Source of the DNA: Nissolia schottii
Lineage: Eukaryota; Streptophyta; Magnoliopsida; Fabales; Fabaceae
Length of the DNA: 64,000 bases
NCBI GenBank assembly: GCA_003254905.1
Contig: QANU01010622.1
Span: forward strand, 449,395 to 513,394
Direction: 5' to 3'
This document shows positions 35,050 to 45,991 of this stretch, one piece after another; the first letter of the stretch is position 1; each line of letters starts with the position of its first letter. Below the pieces are notes generated by a model. The model ran no database searches, was not told the origin of the DNA, and worked only from the letters and a program-made list of their open reading frames with translations. The position numbers were made by a program, and so were the translations under genes.

Positions 35050-35648
35050 GATAGTGGGATCAACCAATGATAGAACATCATCAAGCTGCTCTTCGAGGGC
35101 TCAAATACATAGAAGGGTTTCCAGCTCTTGGACTTTACTTTCCTGCAGCCTCTGATCAAAAGCCCACTGCATTTACAGATGCAGATTGGGGCTCATGCTT
35201 GGATAGTCATAGATCGGTAACAGCTTCTACTTCTTCTTTGGACAAGCAATCATATATTGGAAATGCAAGAAGCAGCCCATGGTTTCTTGCAGCTCCTCTG
35301 AAGCAGAGTATCGAGCATTGGCCACTGCAAGTTGTGAGGCTCAATGGCTCTCGTACCTGCTCAATGATCTTCTTATTCCTCTCTCAGCTCCTATCACCAT
35401 GTTTTGTGATAACAAATCCGCTATTCACATTGCCACAAACCCGGTTTTCCACGAGAGAACAAAACACATTGCTATGGATTGTCATAGTGTTCTTGATAGA
35501 ATCCAATCGGGTCTGCTGCATCTCCTTCCTATCTCATCAAAACAAAAGACTGCAGACATCCTCGCCAAAGCTTTGCAGCCTGGTCCCTTTGCTACTATGT
35601 TGTCCAAGCTTGGCCTCAAGGATCTTTACCAGCTGGCTTGCGGTGGCG
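35050..35648 (+). pseudogene. copia RNase H remnant
   Basis: FTDADWGSCLDSHRSVT, SSSEAEYRALATASCEAQWL, FCDNKSAIHIATNPVFHERTKHI and QKTADILAKAL are the usual copia RNase H blocks, spread over two frames. It ends with LACGGV next to the right LTR. Confidence 0.85.
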
Positions 35649-35999
35649 TAACACATGCTAAATAGCAAAGGCTTAGTTAATTAGTTGGCAAATTTTTCTT
35701 GGATAAAATCTATTTAGTTGATAAATTAACTAACCTGATAACAGTTTTGTTAGTTTAGTTAGTTAGGAGTTGAGAGCTAAGTTTGTTAGAAATTCACATA
35801 TAATCACCTGTAATTTCTAATTTTTCATTTGCATTTTGTCTAGCTTATATATAAGGAAAACTCAGAACTGTTGTAACCTTTAGTTGATTCACAATATCAA
35901 GTTTAACACATTTAGAGCAACTTTCTCTTGAATTCTGTTTTCTTGGTGCTCAAGCGTTATTCATGGCTGGATCTCCATACTCGGTTTCTTCTTTTTATA
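35649..35999 (+). repeat. Right copia LTR
   Basis: 351 bp starting TAACACATGCTAAATAGC and ending TTTCTTCTTTTTATA, followed by the CTAGG duplication. It is longer than the left LTR owing to an extra ~30 bp with a second TTAGTTGxxAAATT block. Confidence 0.85.
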
Positions 36000-36004
36000 C
36001 TAGG

Positions 36005-36343
36005 ACTTCAAAGCCTTTCTTTCTCAGATAATCTCTCATAGAAACTCTACTCCTTAGTTTGCATTCTCTCACCACTCCTCTACTTTTGATTTTCTTCTTT
36101 CCCCTCCTACTTATTTTCTTCTTTCCCCACCTTAGTCCATGCCTATTCCACTTAGTATCCAGTCTAATAGTTCTGTTGTAGTTCATATGATGTTGAATGG
36201 CCCAGGCTATTAACTAACCACGGTGTGAATGAGGTGTTGTTTTATATCTTTGAAAGATTTATTTAGTAACAATATTTATTGGAGAACAAATGTGGTGACC
36301 ATACCTATCTTTCCCAGATTGAACAAGTTTTTACTCTATGATT
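36005..36343. other. Intergenic DNA
   Basis: No gene or repeat recognised. Confidence 0.4.
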
Positions 36344-36345
36344 TA

Positions 36346-36624
36346 GGTAGTGTTTGGTTGTTGTCGTGGGATGGAAGAGATAGAGATATTGGGAATAGAA
36401 ACATGTTTGGAGAAGGGGACAGAGACAAAAAACTTAAAATTATCTGTCTCAAAACAATTTTTACACTAATTTTTGTACTTCCAAAAAGGAGGGACACAAG
36501 AGGCATGTTGTTGGGATGATTTTTATCTTAATTTTTGTACCTCAAAAAAAGAGGGACACGAGAATGTCTCTATTGTCCTACTGTCTCTGTCCTTTCTGTC
36601 TTAGGATCGGAACCAAATGCTACC
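36346..36624. mobile_element. MITE with GGTAGTGTTTGGTT ends
   Basis: The terminal inverted repeats are GGTAGTGTTTGGTT and, on the minus strand at the right, GGTAGCATTTGGTT, both flanked by TA (36344-36345, 36625-36626). Internally, direct copies of ATTTTTGTAC.TCxAAAA.GAGGGACACxAGA occur twice (about 36469-36502 and 36531-36562). A dinucleotide TA duplication would fit a Tc1/mariner origin. Confidence 0.6.
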
Positions 36625-36626
36625 TA

Positions 36627-37583
36627 GAAGTTAATGGTTAGAATGCAAACATGGTTCTTGATAAGACACTATGACGCCGTCTGATCCATGTGGCCGAGTT
36701 CATGTAGAGGGACAAAGCTTAGTTGTTGTTATATTTGAATATTTGAATTGATTTTTGGGATTTTGAGAGTTCCATGGTTCACAATCCACGGGATTTTTTG
36801 GGGAAGTCTGTACTCACTTTTTTATTTGTATTCTTTCTTTATGATCTCTGAAACTGAAAGCTCTCAGCATTTATCTTGGCTGCATCACTAGGTTGTGTCA
36901 GTGTTATACACTTGTACAGCTGCTTATAATTTATGTGTTGGGCTGTTTCCATAGCCTCATAGATGAAAGCCATAGCATCATCGCTTGGTCTTTGTTTTAG
37001 TTAGCTTTGAATTAAGAGGGTGTGCTATAGGATGAAAGGAAGTGCATGCAGGATTAGCACATCACTAGAGTCCTGCTGACAACATGGGGAGGTAAATGAC
37101 CCCCTTATTCAAGACCGACAGGACGAGGTAGGAAATGAAAGAGGAGATTCAATTAGTTAAGGGGATAAAAAGGTAAGAGAGAGTGAAGCAAGAAAGAAGT
37201 GAGAGGAAAGGGTGGAAGAGACCATGCCTCTCGAAGTGCACGGAGTATCCGTATCTTCATAGAGTTGCACGCTGATTCTGTATATATTCTTACCTCACCT
37301 GTTATTTATATCACACTGATTAGGTAGCAAATTTATAGTAATTATGTGTCTATTTGAGATTATTCTGGTTCCTGATCACCTGATCTATCACTTGTACAGC
37401 ATAAATGTTCGTGGACATCTGTTCTATCACTTATGTTGCATAACTGACTTAAAACAAATGTGGCTATTGTTGTTCACAGTCATGCTCATGATTGCACAAC
37501 AAATGGACTGGTTTTCTTGTTTTGATAAATTGGTTAATGCTATGGTTTTCTTGTTTTGATAAATTGGTTAATTCATAGAAGAG
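36627..37583. other. Intergenic DNA
   Basis: No coding signal recognised; TTGTTTTGATAAATTGGTTAAT occurs twice in direct orientation near 37515-37575. Confidence 0.4.
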
Positions 37584-37750
37584 TAATGCTTGGACCTCCT
37601 AATTCATCTTCCTAAACTTCCTCCTACCTATTAAATGAGGTAAAAAGTAAATGTATTCAATGTCTTGAAATTTTAAAAAACATCCACATTTTACCTCATT
37701 TAGTAGTTAGAAAGAACTTTAGGATAGTGGGTTAGGAGGCCCAAGTACTA
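37584..37750. mobile_element. Foldback MITE-like element
   Basis: The left end TAATGCTTGGACCTCCTAA is mirrored by TAGTACTTGGGCCTCCTAA on the minus strand at the right end, and the inner TAxTAAATGAGGTAAAA blocks are also inverted. About 167 bp, non-coding. Confidence 0.6.
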
Positions 37751-38129
37751 TTCATGAATGATTTCAATGGTAGTGATATTTTGCCATTGTGCTAATATGC
37801 ATAACTATCAGGGTTCCAAATAATTCACACCTCTTCAGCAATGAGTGAGTGTGAGAGATGGTTGCCTTTTCCTGATCTCGGCAATTCAGCATTCTGTGAA
37901 GTATGCAAGACAAGGTGTGGCCTTCAAAGCCCAATTGTGAGGAGGCTCGTATAGCTGTTGGCTATTGGTTAATTAAAGGTCCCATTCGATTGCATTTTCT
38001 TAGGGTGTGTTTAAGATGCGTTTGTGAATTGAGTTTAGGAGGGGAACATTGAGGTGTTAGTAGGCATTAGGAAAGGTCTGGGCTTAGTAGGCATTAAATA
38101 GTATCTGTCTGGTTCACACTAAAACCCTG

Positions 38130-38132
<3 letters not shown>

Positions 38133-38162
<30 letters not shown>

Positions 38163-38178
38163 NTATATATATATATAA
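38133..38178. repeat. (TA)n microsatellite with an ambiguous base
   Basis: About 22 TA units interrupted by N at 38163; its true length in the genome is uncertain. Confidence 0.85.
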
Positions 38179-39051
38179 ATCAATTGTATCTATGCTATTT
38201 AGAGAACTATCACACATGCACAATAAATAAATTTTATTAACTTTACTGAAGACACACGAATCATCATCTTTATTACGCGTGTCTAAAGAGAGGTGATAAA
38301 CTCTGTCTATCCAATAATTTTTCTTAAAAAATTGGTGGTAGTGTCTCAAACAACAAAGCATAAAATGGCATACAATGAGATTTATATATGAGAGTGTTGT
38401 GATTACTAATAATTAAGCCATTACTGGGGCATAAAATCGAGTGCCTATTATGGTAAATGTCTGATACGAAGAAACAGCCGGCGTAAGAGAAAATTCGGTA
38501 CTTGGGCTCATGATAGAATTGTTAGTTGGAGAGTATTTACATTTTCAGAGAAGGTGGCAATGCTGAAGGGGTTGGTGTTGGAATCAGAGCTTATACATAC
38601 CAATAACTGAAACCAGGGGTGCCTGGATAGTAGAGATCAAATTGGTGTTGCAGATGTCCTAGGTCACTCGGGCAGCATATTTTAGTATGATACTGGTGCC
38701 ACTGGTTTTGATGTTGTTGCTGTGATTTTAAGACCTTGTTACTCGTGTATTGTGGCTCCCCCTTCCTTATGGTTGGTTTGAGCATCTTATTTAATTTTAT
38801 ATAAAAAAAAATTACCAAGTAAAATTAAAGAAGAGTAATCTCACTAGTCACTAGTAAGCACGCTATCTATTGTAAGCAATCAAATAGATTATGATCAAAT
38901 ATCTTTTTATTTAAAATTTTTGCGCAAGCACTTAACAGTCAGCACACATGACTGCAGACACATCATCACAATTGCACTCAAGTTTCATTGCAATAATTTT
39001 CTTAAAGATAAGATTTGTTTAGCTAACTTTGAAAATTGTACTCTACGAAGG

Positions 39052-39052
39052 A

Positions 39053-39088
<36 letters not shown>
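39052..39088. repeat. (GA)n microsatellite
   Basis: GA repeat interrupted once by GAAA. Confidence 0.85.
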
Positions 39089-41014
39089 GTGTTTGGTTGA
39101 GATGCTAATTGATTGTGGTCCATGGAAAGGTCCCCTTTGAGGAGGGTAGCCATCTATCGAGATGTCACCACAGAATAGGAAATAGACCTTCGATTCATAT
39201 GTTTCATGTTTTATTAGTAAGCTTGGGAAAGCTTCAATCGTCCGAGGACATACATTAAATAAAATGGAGTTGAGCTTAATTCGTGGTAGCGAACCACATA
39301 ATAAATCCTGACATAGTCAATAAATCAATGAAGAGGTTTTTCTCCTCTACATGTGCTTGGATCTACAACACACACCCTCTAAACCAAACAAGGGCGTCGA
39401 GGTGACCTACATCATGCTAAGGCCCAGAGGATTCACTCCCCAAAGGGAGCCCCAATAAACGATGACTGGTCTCGCTAGCTTAAGTGTGTTATTAACAGTC
39501 TTATGGAGTATTTTCCTCAGCGAGGACATAACTTATCTTTCATAATAATTTCTTTCATTCATAACTTATAACACACTTATGAAAAAATGACGATATAATC
39601 ACATGCATGCATATTCAACAACGTATGTTAGAAAATGAACATGTGAACATAATATATTACGAGCATTTCTTCACAATAGTCATCATCATAAGCATGAATA
39701 TCTCTAGAACAGTCATAAACATAATCAAAATATCACCAAAACAGCCATAAACATAATCATAATATCGCCAAAATATCATGAACATAATCATTCGCATAAA
39801 GAGCATAAACAAATTATTTTTAATAGAACATCATTACGACAATAATTTGCACACAGTCAATTATAATATGAATCATATTCAAAATAATCCATGTTATAGT
39901 TATGTATTCTTATAATGAAATCAAGAGCCATAGAAATCAACTTTCGCACATAGACCAACTCAAACCTAGTATATCGCGACACCATTTTCTATCTTTATTC
40001 TTGAAAAAGGTTTCACCCTTAGAGACACAATTATAAACAAAGGATTAGATAACTCAAACACTTAACATGAAAAACCAAACCTAGCCATAGGACTCTTTTA
40101 TGGCCATACCATAAAACCTATGAAAGGGCTCATTGGGTCGATTTTTCACCGTAGACTCCTTAACATATTTATTTTTATATCAACTAAGGAACACAAAAAC
40201 ATCAGTGCATGTTAAAAATACAACTCTAACCCTAAAAACCTACTCTAGGCCAAAACATACACAACAACACACAAGGCGACACACTTGATTTTCTTGCCAA
40301 AACTCTTGTAATAAAACATGTTTAAATCATTATTGTTAAGAATAATTTAGTATCTTAGACTTATTTCTAATTGATTTACTCTTGATTTAATTTGATTATT
40401 GTCATTATTACTTTGTTCTCTACCTAGCCTATAAATATGTGTTGGCTCCTTTGTACTCGCATACAACTCTGATAATATAACACCGTTATTTTTCTGCTTT
40501 GTCTATTTCTTATATTTTCCGTGCCCCTTTAACTCGTTCACTCAAGATGTTTAACAATTATTAGTGTTTCATAAATACAAATAATTTTTATCAAACAACC
40601 CTTAGCCTCAAAACACTCTTCAAAATCGAGTTGTACAGAAGAAAACCTTATCCCATCATAAACTCATTTTTAGACAAAAATTCATTTCACAAAGAGGGTT
40701 TAGAATCCTTTTAAGAGACTAAATCTAAGCTTAGTTTTTAAAAAGAACGTAAGAGAGATTTTTTACTCAAAAATGGCAGCAACATATATTTTAAGGAAAA
40801 ACATATTTTTAAGGCCAAATCTATTTCACAAAACTCCCTTAGAGTTAGCAAGAAACTCAAGAACAACAAGAGAAACAAAAACAACACTTGGGACTTGAGG
40901 GACCCTAAGTAACTGAATCTGTCCTTGTACCTCCAGGAGTGGAAAATCAACTTTAAAAAGTGAAAACAATATAGAAAACTCAAGGGAACCAAGGGAACTA
41001 ATCACACATGCAAG

Positions 41015-41914
41015 CATGGTTATCAAACTCGCGAGTTTAAGTAAACTTGTGGAACCTCCGTAAACTTGGATCGTAAACTTGTACGAGTTTACCTATTATT
41101 AAAAGAATATTAAAAAAATATTTTAAAAAATTATTATGCTACAAAAATATATTTAATAAAACTTGAAATTCATAAATACTTTTAACTCCATAACAAAGCA
41201 CTAATAAAGATGAAATATATGAGTTTTAAGTTCAATTCATAGATAATACATAATACATATGTTTGAACCAGAACATATCCTCCTCCACATAAACTTAATG
41301 ACAAGTAAAATCTATCAACACAAGAGAGAAGCGGTGTATTGAGCAACCAACATAGCAAATGTATATAAAGAACAATGTCACTCATTCTTGACAGAAGTAG
41401 TCTGCTTCGAGCCGATGACAAAGAATTCAGTGATGAGTTCGAGGGGCATGCCCTTTGTTTCTGGAACCTTCAAGAACACAAATATCCAGGAGATGACACA
41501 CACAACAACATAAATACCGAAGATACCAGCAAGTCCCATAGTATTGAGCATCATAGGAAGCGAGTATGTGACGATGATGTCTCCAATCCATAACACTAAA
41601 GTACAGATAGCGATGCAGAGGTCATGCACCCTGGTGAAAAAGATCTCTGAGAAAATGATGAAATACATACGATGGATTAACGACGAAGCACGATGGCACT
41701 ACGGAGCACGATTGCATGTGCAACTGTAAAAAAAAACCGCTCACCTGTGGTAAACTCGTGAACTCGGGAGTAAACTCGCGATTTTATCCGAGTTTACCCG
41801 AGTTCAGCCGAGTTTACCTAGAAACGAGTTTACATGCGAGTCAGCTCGATTTTACTACCTAGGAACGTAAACTCGTACGAGTTTACGAGTTAACTCGCGA
41901 TTTTGATAACCATG
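41015..41914. mobile_element. Pack-type DNA transposon (hAT-like) with captured sugar-transporter exon
   Basis: 900 bp with ends CATGGTTATCAAACTCGCGA and, on the minus strand at the right, CATGGTTATCAAAATCGCGA. It is flanked by the 8-bp duplication CATGCAAG (41007-41014 and 41915-41922), as in hAT elements. Subterminal DNA is filled with inverted and direct AACTCGxxCGAGTTTAC motifs. There is no transposase; the interior carries part of a host gene. The TIR does not start with the common CAGGG, so the superfamily rests on the 8-bp duplication. Confidence 0.75.
41378..41649 (-). pseudogene. Captured C-terminal exon of a tonoplast sugar transporter (TST/TMT type)
   Basis: The minus-strand frame reads SEIFFTRVHDLCIAICTL, VLWIGDIIVTYSLPMMLNTM, GLAGIFGIYVVVCVISWIF and VFLKVPETKGMPLELITEFF, ending with stop TGA. 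This corresponds to the last exon of plant tonoplast monosaccharide/sugar transporters (major facilitator superfamily), whose intact proteins load hexoses or sucrose into the vacuole; PETKG is the conserved sugar-porter motif. Just upstream on the minus strand is TTTTCTCAG, an intron acceptor, so a genomic segment was captured. Only the last ~90 of more than 700 residues are present, and FFTRVHD replaces the usual FPTRVRG, so it is a non-functional fragment. DNA at 41178-41377 may be the captured 3' UTR. Confidence 0.8.
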
Positions 41915-41924
41915 CATGCAAGAA

Positions 41925-42402
41925 CACATAAACTCACAAGAAAACTCATTTTTCTTACACATGCAAGCACCCAAGGACCCTATTTCGTGCTTGTTCCGAA
42001 GTATGTACCTCGGTCCACACTCTGGATCCTGGAGCTTCAAGGTCTCTGGGCTCGCGCTGCGGTGGGTGCCTACAAGGACTCCAACGCTCAAGTTAGCAAG
42101 GGCTTAAGGGAGTATAGTAAGTGATAGTCAGATGATCTTTCATACCTGGGGTATGGGTCATTATATAGCTGGGGTTGTTGAGGTTTTTCCGCATGTTACG
42201 GTGGTGGGAGAATATCTCGTATCCGCGAGCCGCGGTGGGAAAAGAGGATCTCGGGGCTGTTGAGCCCGAGATGGTGGGAGGAGAGGATCTCAGAGCCGTT
42301 CGAGGGCTCGCGGGTGGTTGGTCGAGTTGGGCCGGTCCGCGGACTATTGGGCCCGGATCCTGGGGGTGGCTAGGATGGGCCTTTATGGTCCAGTCCGTAA
42401 CA
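41925..42402 (-). mobile_element. LTR-like block (Tat/Ogre-like style)
   Basis: The minus strand begins TGTTACGGACTGGACC at 42402; GC-rich repeats GTGGGA...GAGGATCTC follow (on the + strand at about 42190-42320), then a TATATAATGACCCATACCCC promoter-like block near 42164. Downstream, transcript-like GC-richer DNA contains several short open frames of no recognised family. The lower end is not resolved because the Pack element interrupts the neighbourhood. Confidence 0.4.
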
Positions 42403-43434
42403 ATGGTGAACATCATAAGAAACTTATTTTAAATAAAATATGACAAACATGCAAGGCCAATCTGCCTCTTAAACTCATGGGAAACTTGGTTCCTTCACTT
42501 AAGATCAACACAAGACAATTTAACACACATAGAAGGCTTATATCATGGCCGAAATACTAGGGGTCTTGGATGGATATCTGTGTTTTCTTGAATGAAAAAT
42601 CATGGAAAAATTGAATTCATAATTATTTTTGACATGCAAGAGCATTGGAAGTGTTCTATGCACTAGAAAACCCGTAAAAAAAAAACCATTTTTTTTCTTT
42701 CATACATGTATGCAACCAAAAACCCCATTTTTGTGATGAGCAAGAAGAGGAGAATATTATACATTCAAAATTAGTTGCATTGAAAGAAAAACAACAAACA
42801 CATGCAAGGAAAACTCCACATTTCTTTAAACAAAGACTATGGTTTTATAGAGGAGGATGATGACTATCTTTTTTGTGAAGAGTGTATGGTGTTTTGAGAA
42901 GTTTTTGGAGGGTGGGAAGAGGGGGAGAAGAAGGGAGGAAGATGTTTGAAATTCCTTTTCAAAGCTAGGAGAAAAATGAGGGTTTTTGGGTTTAGCTTTT
43001 GAGTTTGAAAAAAAGATAAGGTGATTATGATGTTTCACCTTTTGTTGGTTGAGGGGAAAGTATCTTTAATTCGTCTAGTGCATAATTTGTCGAGTGCTGA
43101 AAAAATTAGAAAACGATCGATTTACTGATTTTTATCGTATCGGGACCAAAATAAATAATTAAACTAAAATTACTGTGGGAGTGGGTTCCCAAGAGTCTTT
43201 GGTGAACCTCAGATAGAGAAAGAGTGGCCCCCCCAGACTAGCGGGTCCGATCCTAACTTCTAAACCGTAACTCCAATTGTCAATCCAATGAAAGTTTTGA
43301 AATCGACTTTGAAATAGCCTACTATGACTCTGGTTCAGTATTATGTATAATTATTAGATAATTATTAATTACTATACAACAGAAAATACAGTGTTTATGT
43401 TCTATGAAAAATGGGATGTTACACATGTTAGGAC

Positions 43435-43990
43435 CATGCTCAACATTCTCCAATTGTAACTACTAACTTGCATTCTATATATGCTAGTTTCAAGGCATAT
43501 TTCTCCCATGTCAACAATATTGCACAACCCTTTATCTCCCAATTTTATTGTGCCAAAGTCACCAGGAGAGTACGAAGTGAAAAAATCGCATCTCAAGTGA
43601 CATGATATGAGGTCTCGAAATCCATTATCCAACTAGAATCATCACATAAAAGATTAACAGATTCCTCATGATAGATAATAAAGACATCATGAGCAAAAAC
43701 CATGTTATCTTTTTCATGTCCATTATGTATTTCTTCATTTCTTTCCCTTGATTGTTCTCTCTTTAAGACTCTGCAACGTCTCCTTATATGCCCTAAATTT
43801 TCACAAGGGTAACATGTAAAATCTTTTCTTGTCTTAGACTTACTTCTCAACTTTTCACAATTCTTAGACCTATCAAATATATGAGGTTTTCTAGTTTGAG
43901 TTCTCCCGCGTGACTCAATAGTAAGGGCTTCTGACTAGGTGGAGGTGTTAATCAAACACTGCTCTCTTTGTCTGGTCTTTTCATTCAGCA
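43435..43990 (-). pseudogene. Ty1/copia gag-protease fragment
   Basis: On the minus strand: a zinc knuckle CYPCENLGHIRRRC, then a charged linker, then WIMDFETSYHVT, which corresponds to the copia protease site (usually WIxDSGAxxH; here DSG has become DFE), then, after a frameshift, FFTSYSPGDFGTIKLGD. The fragment ends near the gypsy LTR start at 43423, so it was probably truncated by that insertion. Confidence 0.75.
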
Positions 43991-45715
43991 CACTTTGTTT
44001 TACGATTGACGTTTTCAACTTCCCATTTGGCGTTGAATCAGTCAAAGTCACAACTAGAACTTCCCATTGGTGAACACTTTAGGCAACAATTCAGTTAGGG
44101 GGATTGAGGTGAACTTGGCCTTCTTGGCGATGCAGCCATCTCTTCTTGACGGTGGCAACCACTGTTGAATTGAGACTATGTCACCATTATTCCACTGAGA
44201 GTGAGTTTTCTTGTTTCACTTCATTTTTGTGTTTGAAGGCAGATTGTGAAAAATTAGTGATTATAAAGTGGGAAAGGGAGGGGGAGGGGGAGAGACGAAG
44301 AGGGGCATGGGAAGGGAGGTTTTGGTCTTACTATACATTAAATCACTCCTTTTTTTTATTTGGTGCTCCACACACCGTAATTATACAAGGAATTCTTTCG
44401 TAGACACAATTATAAGATTTTACATTTAGGCCCATTCATGAAAAATGTAAGTCTCACAAACTTTATTTAAGATTTACTCACATATTTATAGCTTCCACCT
44501 ACTTTTTGTGAATATGTCTAAATGTGGGGTATTAGAACTGCATTCATACAAGATTTTTACTAATTATATTAGTGCACAACATATTTGACCAAATTTTGAA
44601 TGTACCAAAAGAAAAAAAAAGGTTCATAAGTTTTGTAGGGGTGCGGCCAAATATTGAATCTTAAACTTGAGACCTTGCATATATGTCATCATTGAGTCAC
44701 TCAAACTCATGAGATCCGAAGCAATGTTGCACGAAAAAAAAAAAATCCCCTACCCTTTAGGCTTTTGTATCCTTCATGCCACCTCTTGTGAGAGACAAAT
44801 GGGTTTTTCTGTTTTGAATGGTAATAATTAACTTCGGTTATTCCTTTTTCATGCTCTTTTGTCAATCAAACTCACTTAAATGCTTGCTTCATTAGAATTT
44901 AATCTATAAATTTGTATACTTCAAATCTAGGAGATTAGCCAAAGGCGTCCTTGATCCTTTTTGCCTTTTTGTGAATTGATTTTGTTAAAGTCTCCTTATC
45001 CAAAAAAAAATATCTCCTTATCTATTCTTTGTTTGGGTGCTTTGCTGTTGGTTTTTTCAAAGTTGGAGGAATAATTCTTGGACTAAATGAAAAAAAGTCT
45101 CTTTATCGCTTATCACAATTAAATATGACTAATTTTGACATGAAAAAAAAATTCATTTTTTAAAGTATGAAAATGAGTCATCTTATGTTAAAATTGGTCA
45201 TATGAATAAAAAAATAAAGATTTTAAATAAGTAAAGTCCTTTTAAAAATGATAGGATTCAATTCAAATTTTTATATCTTTATTTCTTATCACATAACTAA
45301 ATATGATCAATTTTAATATGAGATGATCAATTCCTAATAAAGTACAAAGCCAACAAAAGAATTGCACTGCAGTCTTGAGACACCATTATAAGCAATAATA
45401 AAGGGTTGGCATGTAACAGTCCAAATGTTTCATTCTAGACGCTCTTTTCAGATACAAAAAGTTCCATTGCTACCTAATAATTCCACTTTCTCTTTGGAAA
45501 AAACCAACCCTTTAATTAATAGAAGTCTCTTTCGTTACCAAAGCTTTTCCAATGTCCAGACATGGACATTGGGAGCGACGTGCTAAGCCCTAAGGAACAG
45601 TAGTAGTAGTAGTAGTAGGAGTTTCAAATAACAAGAGAGACCCATCATGATCGTCATAAGCACACCAGAGACTCATCAAGTACTAGTAGAACATTGAAAG
45701 GTAATTTCTCACATG
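43991..45715. other. Intergenic DNA
   Basis: No gene recognised. A (GTA)n run sits at 45599-45618. Confidence 0.4.
45599..45618. repeat. (GTA)n microsatellite
   Basis: About six perfect AGT units. Confidence 0.85.
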
Positions 45716-45991
45716 GTTTATAGGTACTCTCTCTTACTAAATTTCTTCATTTTTTATAATTTCTAAAATCAAATTTGTCAAATTTTTTTTATCATTAGTA
45801 GATAATTTGAATTTACAATGAATCTCTCTATAAATATTATATTAAAAAATATTAATTTATTATATTGAATCATATAACACATCAGTATGATATATTAGAT
45901 CATGAAATAATAACAAAATCTTATAAATTTAATTCTAAAATTTGTTAAAAGTAAACAAATTTAGAAGGAGGGGTTATTTACCCTATGAAAC
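45716..45991. mobile_element. Foldback MITE, family member 2
   Basis: Its right half matches the right half of the element at 20208-20576 in order (CTCTCTGTAAATATT / CTCTCTATAAATATT, AAAAAxTATTAATTTATxATATT, TATxACATTAGATCAT...). The ends GTTTATAGG and GTTTCATAGG (minus strand) are inverted. About 95 bp of the left arm is missing relative to member 1. Confidence 0.6.

Larger units (their letters stand above)
32150..35999 (+). mobile_element. Ty1/copia retrotransposon, decayed and internally deleted
   Basis: Two LTRs (32150-32468 and 35649-35999) enclose gag and pol remnants; the target duplication CTAGG lies at 32145-32149 and 36000-36004. A primer-binding site TGGTATCAGGGC, the initiator-Met tRNA type usual in copia, follows the left LTR at 32469. 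Order is gag, zinc knuckle, reverse transcriptase, RNase H; no protease or integrase block is visible between the knuckle and the RT. Frames are broken by stops and frameshifts. A tandem duplication of ~145 bp lies in the RT/RNase H linker. Confidence 0.88.
37751..39109. other. Intergenic DNA with microsatellites
   Basis: No gene seen. It contains a (TA)n run and a (GA)n run listed separately. Confidence 0.4.
39110..43423 (-). mobile_element. Nested LTR-retrotransposon region (gypsy-like)
   Basis: At 43423 the minus strand begins TGTAACATCCCATTTTTC, a plant gypsy LTR start, and the region down to about 39110 holds LTR-like non-coding DNA with CATAAACATAATCA-type short repeats (39700-39800). 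No gag or pol is recognised. A second LTR-like block (42402 downward) and a gene-capturing DNA transposon (41015-41914) are nested inside. The outer boundaries are approximate. Confidence 0.4.

Noticed and set aside
41903-42432. Several 60-107 codon frames on both strands
   Set aside because: They overlap each other in a GC-richer LTR-like block with internal repeats and show no family similarity I recognise.
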